A DNA stretch of 58,964 nt from an uncultured Arthrobacter sp. (GTDB lineage Bacteria > Actinomycetota > Actinomycetes > Actinomycetales > Micrococcaceae). Location: assembly GCF_902805515.1 (NCBI RefSeq), contig NZ_CADCTE010000008.1:1-58964 (forward strand). The letters run 5' to 3'. Below are positions 52,124 to 58,964 of this stretch, piece after piece. The notes under the pieces were generated by a model. That model was not told the DNA's origin and made no database searches. It worked only from the letters and a program-made list of their open reading frames with translations. The stretch's first letter is position 1; every line of letters starts with the position of its first letter. Position numbers and translations under genes: made by a program.

Positions 52124-53566
52124 TCAGCCGCGCGGGCTTCCGGAGCCGGTCTCAGCGGGGCGGTCGGCCCGCTTCGGGACGTCGAACGCACCGGTGTCCG
52201 GCTCCTCCCGCAGGGGCGCCAGGCGCTCGGTGCGCCGGACCCGCAGCACGTGGACGGTTCCGGCCACCAGGAGCACGACGAACAGGCCGGAGAAGCCCAG
52301 GACCACCACCGGAGGCAGCACCGTTGAGGATCCGGCCCCTTCGTGGGCCTGCGGGACCGGGGCAGCCGGAATGTCGGGGGTGGCGGTGTTCTCGGCCGGA
52401 GCCGGAGGTGCCGCCTCGGCGGGCGGTTTCCCCCGCCGGTACACCTGGATCCACTGCTCGATGCTGCCGAGCTGGTTGGCCTCGGGAACCTCGACCCCGG
52501 GGCCGACGGCGGCGGCGACGTCGAGGATGCCGTGCCCGTAAATGGTGTCGAAGCCCGGCGCTCCGGCGTCGCGGGCCGTGCCGACGATGCGGTTGATGAC
52601 CTGCGCGGCGCTCAGCTCCGGATACTTGGAGCGGATCAGCGCCGCCACCCCGGAGACGAGCGGCGCGGCGCCCGAGGTTCCCGACCACTCGGCGTAGAAC
52701 GCCCCGGGCAGCCCGCCGACGAGGTTCTCCGACGGCGCCGCGACGGCGATGCTGATGCCCTCGGATGAGGATTCCCTGCTCGCCACCCCGCTGCGGTCAA
52801 GACCCGCGACCGACAAAACGCCGGGGATGGTGGCGGGGGCGCCGACCTGGGTAAGCCCGCCGGCCCGGTTGCCCGCGGCGGCCACGATGACGACGTCGCG
52901 TTTCTCGGCGTAGAGGAACGCCTCGTCCCAGCTCTCGGGCCAGGCGGTCGAGGTGCTCCCGAGCGACATGTTGATGACCTTGGCCCCGTTGTCCACCGCC
53001 CAGCGCACCGCGTTCGGGATCTGCTCGTCGGTGCCGATCCCCGCCGGGTTGGGGCCGCTGTTGGGCCCCTCGATCCAGACCGACACGGCGAGCAGGTCCG
53101 CCTTCGGCGCCACCCCGACGATGCCGTCGGGGCCCTCGCCGTACGCGGCGAGCGGGGACGGCGCGGCTCCCTCGGCGGGACGCTGCCCGTGCCCCCTGCC
53201 TGCCAGAAGGGTGGAGACGAGGGTCCCGTGCTCGGGCACCTCACCGATGCCCTGCTGGCCGTCCCCGCGGCCGGCGCCCGAGGCGTCGATCCCGGCGGTG
53301 ACGGCGCTGCGCAGATCGGGGTGGGAGCTGTCGACGCCGCTGTCGATCACGGCGACCTTGACCCCCTCGCCCTGGGTCGACTTCCACGCCTCGGTCACCC
53401 CGTAGTCCTGCAGCCAGTACTGCTTGTCCCGGACATGGTCGGCCCGGGCCGGGGCCGCAGTGCACAGCAGCATTGCCGCGGCGAGGACCGCGGCGGAGGC
53501 ACGGGAGGCTCGACGGCGGGCCGCCCGGGTGGGTGAAGGTGCGGTGCTGGTGTGCGAAAAGGTCAA
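52124..53566 (-). CDS. Mycosin-like S8 serine protease, membrane anchored
   Basis: Subtilisin-type protease, 480 residues. Signal segment ASAAVLAAAMLLCTAAPARA (cut about residue 42), then the triad: VAVIDSGVDSSHPDLRSAV (Asp), VPEHGTLVSTLLAG (His), the oxyanion Asn in VIVAAAGNRAGGL, and WSGTSGAAPLVSGVAALIRS (Ser). A Pro/Ala linker and a C-terminal membrane helix (PPVVVLGFSGLFVVLLVAGT) follow, as in MycP mycosins of type VII secretion; no ESX genes are seen in the window. The start is TTG 53566, four bases after the ppx stop, with GGAAG upstream. Confidence 0.9.
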   Translation of the reverse strand: MTFSHTSTAPSPTRAARRRASRASAAVLAAAMLLCTAAPARADHVRDKQYWLQDYGVTEAWKSTQGEGVKVAVIDSGVDSSHPDLRSAVTAGIDASGAGRGDGQQGIGEVPEHGTLVSTLLAGRGHGQRPAEGAAPSPLAAYGEGPDGIVGVAPKADLLAVSVWIEGPNSGPNPAGIGTDEQIPNAVRWAVDNGAKVINMSLGSTSTAWPESWDEAFLYAEKRDVVIVAAAGNRAGGLTQVGAPATIPGVLSVAGLDRSGVASRESSSEGISIAVAAPSENLVGGLPGAFYAEWSGTSGAAPLVSGVAALIRSKYPELSAAQVINRIVGTARDAGAPGFDTIYGHGILDVAAAVGPGVEVPEANQLGSIEQWIQVYRRGKPPAEAAPPAPAENTATPDIPAAPVPQAHEGAGSSTVLPPVVVLGFSGLFVVLLVAGTVHVLRVRRTERLAPLREEPDTGAFDVPKRADRPAETGSGSPRG

Positions 53567-53570
53567 AAAA

Positions 53571-54515
53571 TCACTTCCGGAGGGCGGGAACGCTGAGGGC
53601 GATGCCGTCGAGGATGTCGTGTTCGCTGGCCACGGCGGAGTCGACCCGGCCGCCGGTGGCCTCGGCGACGTACTCGACGACGCACTTCCAGATCATGGCC
53701 CCGGCGCCGATGACGTCGACCCGGCCGGGGTGCATGTAGGGCAGGGCCGCGCGGGCGGCCCGGTCGCGGCGCAGCAGGTCGTCGGCGGCTCCGGCGATGG
53801 CGGCGGTGCTCAGGCGTGCGCCGTGGATGCGCTCGGGGAGGTACGAGGGAAGCTGCAGCGCGTGCGCTGTCACCGTGGTGATGCTTCCGGCGACACCGAT
53901 CAGGGTGCTCACCTCCCCGAAGGGCACCTCGCGTCCGGCCTCGCTGATCAGCGCGCGGACCTCGCGTTCCATCGCCCCGATTTCGGCTCCGGTGGGCGGA
54001 TCGGAGCGGAGGAAGCGTTCGGTGAACCGGACGCAGCCCATGTCCATGCTGCGGGCGGCGGTCACGGCACCACCGCGCCCGGCGACGAACTCGGTGCTGC
54101 CGCCGCCGATGTCCACGACCATCACGGTGTCGGTGTCGGGCACGTCAAGGACGCTCACGGCGCCGTTGAAGGACAGCGACGCCTCCTCGTCTCCGCTGAC
54201 CACTTCGGGCTCGACGCCGAGGCGCTGGCGGATGCCCTCGACGAAGACGTCCCGGTTCTCGGCGTCGCGGGAGGCGGAGGTGGCGACGAAGCGGAGCCCA
54301 TCGGCGCCGTGCCGTTGGATCAGTGCGGCGTATTCCTCGGTGGCCTCGAAGGTCCGCGCCAGGGCGGCCTCGGAGAGCCGCCCGGTGGCGTCGACGCCCT
54401 CCCCGAGGCGCACCACCCTCATGCGCCGTTCGACGTCGGTCAGCACGCCGTCCTCGATGTCGGCGATCAGCAGCCGGATGGAGTTCGTTCCACAGTCAAC
54501 CGCGGCGGTCCTCAT
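53571..54515 (-). CDS. ppx: Ppx/GppA family phosphatase (exopolyphosphatase)
   Basis: Hydrolyses polyphosphate or pppGpp; ASKHA-fold enzyme, 314 residues, the short form lacking the C-terminal HD-type domain. Seen: AVDCGTNSIRLLIADIEDG at the start, FVATSASRDAENRDVFVEGI, VSGDEEASLSFNGAVSVL, VMVVDIGGGSTEFVAG (phosphate loop) and GVAGSITTVTAHALQLP. ATG 54515 has AGGAG five bases upstream and overlaps the DUF501 stop (ATGA). Order eno-ftsB-DUF501-ppx is conserved in actinobacteria. Confidence 0.93.
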   Translation of the reverse strand: MRTAAVDCGTNSIRLLIADIEDGVLTDVERRMRVVRLGEGVDATGRLSEAALARTFEATEEYAALIQRHGADGLRFVATSASRDAENRDVFVEGIRQRLGVEPEVVSGDEEASLSFNGAVSVLDVPDTDTVMVVDIGGGSTEFVAGRGGAVTAARSMDMGCVRFTERFLRSDPPTGAEIGAMEREVRALISEAGREVPFGEVSTLIGVAGSITTVTAHALQLPSYLPERIHGARLSTAAIAGAADDLLRRDRAARAALPYMHPGRVDVIGAGAMIWKCVVEYVAEATGGRVDSAVASEHDILDGIALSVPALRK

Positions 54516-55165
54516 TGGTTCTCCTGTGCTTCGGCTCGTCGCCCGGCGCGCTTGCGCTCGAGCTCTTCGGGGCTGAGTCCCTGGGTCTTGGTGTGCCGGC
54601 TGAGGTCGGCCGAGGGCGGGTCGCCGGAGGTGTCCCAGGCGCCGGTGCAGTAGCACACGTCGGCGGTCCACCACTCGGCGATGCCCTCGAGCGCCTCGTC
54701 GCCCAGCGGGTTGACCCCGGGCCCTGCGGCCAGTGAGTGCCCGACCAGGACGTGGAGGCATTTCACCCGGGTGGGCATGCCGCCGGCGGATACCCCGGCG
54801 ATCTCGGGGACCGGGCCGGTCCCGGCCCGGTCCCCGACCTCCTCGCGGGCGGCAAGGTAGGCCTCGTGTGCGGCCCGGTACTTTTCGGCGAGGTCTGCGT
54901 CAAGGCCGAGCCGCTCCGTCATTTCCGTCATCACGCCGTCGGCCTCAAGCCGGGACACGGCGGAGGTGATCACGGGGTGGGTCAGGTAGTAGGTGGTGGG
55001 AAAGGGAATGCCGTTGCTGAGGCGGGGTGCGGTCACGGCCACCAGCGGGTTGCCGCACACGCATCGTGCCCCGATCTCGACGACGTCGCGGACCGGCCGC
55101 CCGAGCTGGCGGCTCAGGACCTCGTGGTCCCGGGCCGTGGGGGTCCGCTCGTCCTGCTGAGCCAC
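54512..55165 (-). CDS. DUF501 domain protein
   Basis: A 217-residue protein of unknown function, conserved beside ppx and divIC. Seen: DHEVLSRQLGRPVRDVVEIG, RCVCGNPLVAVTAPRLSNG, IPFPTTYYLTHPVITSAVSR, GGMPTRVKCLHVLVGHSLAA and GPGVNPLGDEALEGIAEWW. The cysteines of CVCG, KCLH and VCYC suggest a metal site. GTG 55165 has AAAGGA six bases upstream. A charged tail of about 40 residues follows the domain. Confidence 0.9.
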   Translation of the reverse strand: MAQQDERTPTARDHEVLSRQLGRPVRDVVEIGARCVCGNPLVAVTAPRLSNGIPFPTTYYLTHPVITSAVSRLEADGVMTEMTERLGLDADLAEKYRAAHEAYLAAREEVGDRAGTGPVPEIAGVSAGGMPTRVKCLHVLVGHSLAAGPGVNPLGDEALEGIAEWWTADVCYCTGAWDTSGDPPSADLSRHTKTQGLSPEELERKRAGRRAEAQENQ

Positions 55166-55212
55166 TTGGGGTCCTTTCGTGCTGCCCGGTGCGGGCAGGT
55201 GTTCTGGTGTTG

Positions 55213-55911
55213 TCAGTCCGTCGCGGCGCGGGAGACCGATTCCCACAGCGAATCGACCCACGGGAGGTCCTCGGGCTGTCCGGCGGAGCCGGTGCCGGTT
55301 GACTCCTCGATGCCCGAGCCGCCCTTGACGAGGTAGCGCTTCTCCCCCGGCATCACGAGGAAGATGCGTTCACGGGCCTGCTGCTTGATGTAGGCGGGGT
55401 CGTCCCAGCGGGCCAGGTCCGCCCGGTGCTGCTCCTGGGCCTGCTGCTGCTCGGCGATCTGCTCCCGCAGGGCCGACACCTCGCCCTGCTGGCGGAGGTA
55501 GTTGCTCACCGAGGGGACGAGCAGCACGATCACTGCTACGAGGACGAGGGCCAGCGCCAGCAGGCGCCCGGAGAACGACTGCGCGGGAATGGGTTTGGCG
55601 TCCTCGGCCGGAACGATCACGCGGTTCCGGGGCCGGACCGCGCTGGCCCCTGTCCTGCGGATGGACCCGGCGAGCTGCTCACGTTCGGCGGCCCGGACCT
55701 CGGACGGCGTTGCGTGCTTCCGGGTCGGAACGGGCTGGGGTGCGGGTGCCGCGCCGGCGGGGGGCTTGGTCCGGACCCGGTCCGCCGGCGGCCCTCCGAC
55801 CGAGCCCGGATGGGTGCCGGGTTTCGCCGGGGGCGCCCCGGCAGCCGTCCGGTCCGCCGCGTGGGGCGACGGACGGACGGCATGCGGCACGTTGGGGCGG
55901 CGGGCAGACAT
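55213..55911 (-). CDS. FtsB/DivIC-type septum formation initiator protein
   Basis: Bitopic cell-division protein, 232 residues. A long Pro/Ala-rich cytoplasmic part (residues 1-115), one membrane helix (LLALALVLVAVIVLLVPSVS), then an outer coiled coil (LRQQGEVSALREQIAEQQQA) and the conserved DPAYIKQQARERIFLVMPGE end, typical of FtsB/DivIC. It works in the FtsBLQ-type divisome complex. A 27-residue tail follows. It is 75 bases downstream of eno and 47 bases before DUF501. Confidence 0.9.
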   Translation of the reverse strand: MSARRPNVPHAVRPSPHAADRTAAGAPPAKPGTHPGSVGGPPADRVRTKPPAGAAPAPQPVPTRKHATPSEVRAAEREQLAGSIRRTGASAVRPRNRVIVPAEDAKPIPAQSFSGRLLALALVLVAVIVLLVPSVSNYLRQQGEVSALREQIAEQQQAQEQHRADLARWDDPAYIKQQARERIFLVMPGEKRYLVKGGSGIEESTGTGSAGQPEDLPWVDSLWESVSRAATD

Positions 55912-55986
55912 GGCACTCCTCGGCTGGTTGCTGCGACGGGATCCTTACGGACCCCGTCTAACGAGGGTAACTGCCCTCCGGTTCAA

Positions 55987-57375
<1,389 letters not shown>

Positions 57376-57387
57376 CTATGGTTTTCG

Positions 57388-58605
57388 TCAAGCCGCTGAT
57401 GGCAGGTTCCGTGGTTGGGGGTCCTGGTAGAGGGTTCCGTCGCGGAGCATGGCGAAGAGGACGTCGGAGCGGCGGCGGGCGAGGGCGATGAGGGCCTGGT
57501 TGTGGCGTTTGCCTTCGGCGCGTTTGCGGTCGTAGTAGGCCCGTGAGGGCGGGTGGTGCAGGGCGGCGAAGGCCGAGAGGAACATGGCGCGTTTGAGTTT
57601 CTTGTTGCCGCGCCGGCTGGTGTGCTCGCCGCGGATCGAGGTCCCGGAGCGGCGGGTGACCGGGGCGATGCCGGCGTAGGAGGCCAGGTGGGCGGCGCTG
57701 GCGAAGTGTTTGCCGGTGACTTCGGTGAGGATCCGGGCGCAGGTCCTGACGCCGATACCGGGCATCGAGGTCAGGACCCGGTAAAGAGGGTGGGCCTCCA
57801 CCAGGGCCTCGACCTGGGCGGTGATCTCATCGCGCTGGCGCCGCAGGGACAGGAGCTGCTCGGCCAGTTTCGGCAGCACGATCCCGGCCGCGCTGGTGCC
57901 CACGACCACGACGGACTGTTGCCCGAGTGCGGTGAACACGGCCTCGGTGAGGCGGTCAGCGGCCCGCGGTGCGTGTTTCTTCAGCCGGGCCCGGACGTGT
58001 CCTCGCCCGGCGGTGCGCAGCGCGGCCGGGGTCGGGTACCGGGTGAGCAGGTCCGCCACGGCCGGGTGGTCAAGGTGCGGACCCAGGGCCCGCTCCAGGG
58101 CCGGGTGGATCTGGGTGAGCAGCCCGCGGATCCGGTTGGAGACGGCGGTGATCTGCCCGGCCAGGTCGTCATCGAAGCCGCAGAGCACCCCCAGTTCGGC
58201 CAGAAGCTGATCATCCAGGGCGATCGAGCGCAGCGTGTGGGGCATGGTGCGGGCCGCCTCGGCGATGATCATCGCGTCCCGGGCATCGGTCTTGGCCTGA
58301 CCCGGGTGCAGGTCCGCGATCCGGCGCATCGCCAGGCCCGGAAGGTAGCCCACCGCGGCGCCGGCGGCCTGGGCGACCGCGACCGGCAGGGCCCCGATCG
58401 TCGCCGGCTGATCCACCACCAGCAGGATCCTCCCGTGCCCGGTGAGCCCGGCGAGGATCTCCTGCAGCTTCACCTCATCGTTGGGCAGGGCCTTATCGAA
58501 GAGTTTCCTGCCCGCCCGGTCCAGGGCCACGGCATGGTGGCCGGACTTGCCGACGTCCAAACCGATGAATACGTCCACGTCCTGCTGATCCACGATCACC
58601 GCCAT
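57388..58605 (-). CDS. IS110 family transposase (DEDD recombinase)
   Basis: RNA-guided recombinase family, 405 residues, apparently intact. The N-terminal RuvC-like DEDD domain has DVFIGLDVGKSGHHAVALDR, ILLVVDQPATIGALPVAVAQ and QAKTDARDAMIIAEAARTMP. The C-terminal Tnp domain has LTSMPGIGVRTCARILTEVT (helix-hairpin-helix), YAGIAPVTRRSGTSIRGEHT with the presumed nucleophilic Ser, and RRGNKKLKRAMFLSAFAALH. ATG 58605 has GAGGGAG five bases upstream. A long leader upstream and a very short 3' flank place it in the IS110 rather than the IS1111 group. Confidence 0.95.
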   Translation of the reverse strand: MAVIVDQQDVDVFIGLDVGKSGHHAVALDRAGRKLFDKALPNDEVKLQEILAGLTGHGRILLVVDQPATIGALPVAVAQAAGAAVGYLPGLAMRRIADLHPGQAKTDARDAMIIAEAARTMPHTLRSIALDDQLLAELGVLCGFDDDLAGQITAVSNRIRGLLTQIHPALERALGPHLDHPAVADLLTRYPTPAALRTAGRGHVRARLKKHAPRAADRLTEAVFTALGQQSVVVVGTSAAGIVLPKLAEQLLSLRRQRDEITAQVEALVEAHPLYRVLTSMPGIGVRTCARILTEVTGKHFASAAHLASYAGIAPVTRRSGTSIRGEHTSRRGNKKLKRAMFLSAFAALHHPPSRAYYDRKRAEGKRHNQALIALARRRSDVLFAMLRDGTLYQDPQPRNLPSAA

Positions 58606-58649
58606 GCCCGCTCCCTCGTTTGTCTGTCGTTGTCACGGTCGCGTGCTGG

Positions 58650-58835
58650 CCGGTCAGCGGCGGCAGGAGTCGGCATCCACGTTACGAAGAACCCTCGTCG
58701 TGCCTCTATCAGCGATCAACTGCCGCCAGGCCGGTCCCGGTGACAACACCCCCCGGATCATCTATGACTGGGGGCAGCAACCATGCCGGGACCGACCGGC
58801 CAACACACCCTCATCCTGCAACAGGACCCGGGCTA
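58650..58835 (-). ncRNA. Candidate bridge RNA of the IS110 element
   Basis: Read on the transposase strand, the leader gives a 5' hairpin (TCCTG/CAGGA, 58814-58826), a first stem-loop closed by GGTCCCGG/CCGGGACC (58786-58793 with 58733-58740) that contains an inner C5/G5 hairpin and asymmetric loops, and a second closed by GGCGGCAG/CTGCCGCC (58720-58727 with 58659-58666) around an inner CACG-ACGA hairpin (58678-58702). Total about 180 bases. A hairpin followed by target and donor loops is the known bridge-RNA plan. ATAGAGGCAC in the left strand of the second loop equals the element's 3' end. Confidence 0.6.
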
Positions 58836-58878
58836 CGAAAAAGGTAACGGGGCGAGCGTGGAGCTTGGGGCTGACTCG

Positions 58879-58939
58879 GTCGAGTGTGCAGGTCATCACG
58901 CTTTGGGTGGGACACGTGGTGGGCTGCAGTTTCGCGGGG
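58879..58939. repeat. Diverged third copy of the GTGGTGAGCTGCA-family palindrome
   Basis: Read on the minus strand it aligns with the 66-base units at 30787-30927: CGAAACTGCAG, CCACCACG, CACCCAAAGCGTG, then TGCACACTCG. It has several changes and a four-base deletion in the loop, and lies about 25 bases outside the IS110 element. Confidence 0.7.
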
Positions 58940-58964
58940 AGGGGTGCCGGGAGGCGCGGTGAGA

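Overview
The window is very high-GC DNA from an actinobacterium, most likely an Arthrobacter-like member of the Micrococcaceae. Lineage markers are a WhiB-family Fe-S regulator, mycothiol conjugate amidase (Mca), DUF3499, DUF5719, DUF4245, DUF4307 and DUF501 proteins, an LCP-family cell-wall protein, and many genes whose start codon lies 6-8 bases after a -10-like TAnnnT box, which suggests leaderless mRNAs. It is chromosomal: most genes are core genes, and gene order recalls several M. tuberculosis neighbourhoods (sahH/manA/whiB2/cpsA/purE/purK; greA/mca/uppS/phoH2/fumC/glpX; eno/divIC/DUF501/ppx2).

Layout. 1-9.9 kb: ahcY (cut by the window edge), Trm112, DUF3499, a degenerate zincin-fold protein, then a minus-strand whiB / giant glycosyltransferase / DUF5719 run, a TIGR03089 protein and a GtrA protein. 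10-14.7 kb: purK-purE-LCP-manA, tightly packed. 14.7-31.7 kb: FemX-like aminoacyltransferase, BCCT transporter, Gfo/Idh/MocA oxidoreductase, glpX, DUF4245, carbonic anhydrase, fumC, Nudix, PIN-PhoH, isoprenyl transferase, PAQR/hemolysin III, YyaL-type thioredoxin protein, a small membrane protein, mca, DUF4307 and greA. 31.7-39.1 kb: rhomboid, threonine ammonia-lyase, AI-2E-type permease, and a galactose locus (galM divergent from deoR-galT-galK). 39.2-44.5 kb: Bax1-type protein and a livHMGF branched-chain amino acid ABC operon whose LivH carries an extracytoplasmic domain. 44.6-48.5 kb: a copper cassette (CsoR-type operator, CopB-type P-ATPase, DUF305 lipoprotein) plus an unrecognised protein. 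48.6-50.4 kb: the Liv substrate-binding lipoprotein on the opposite strand and an unusual tRNA. 50.6-57.3 kb: ndh (with a Rex-type operator) and an eno-ftsB-DUF501-ppx-subtilase run. 57.4-58.9 kb: an IS110-family element just upstream of eno.

The most unusual features are: (i) the IS110 element, whose non-coding leader folds into a hairpin plus two bulged stem-loops in the size range of a bridge RNA and carries a 10-base perfect match to the element's other end; (ii) a short-variable-arm (class I) tRNA with a UAA anticodon; (iii) two families of long palindromic intergenic repeats, one of them next to the IS; (iv) recognisable operators for Rex, CsoR and CRP, and a weaker GlnR-like box, that tie genes to redox, copper, cAMP-type and nitrogen control. 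Positions of starts, guide matches and operators come from reading by eye; no alignments, folding programs or database searches were run.
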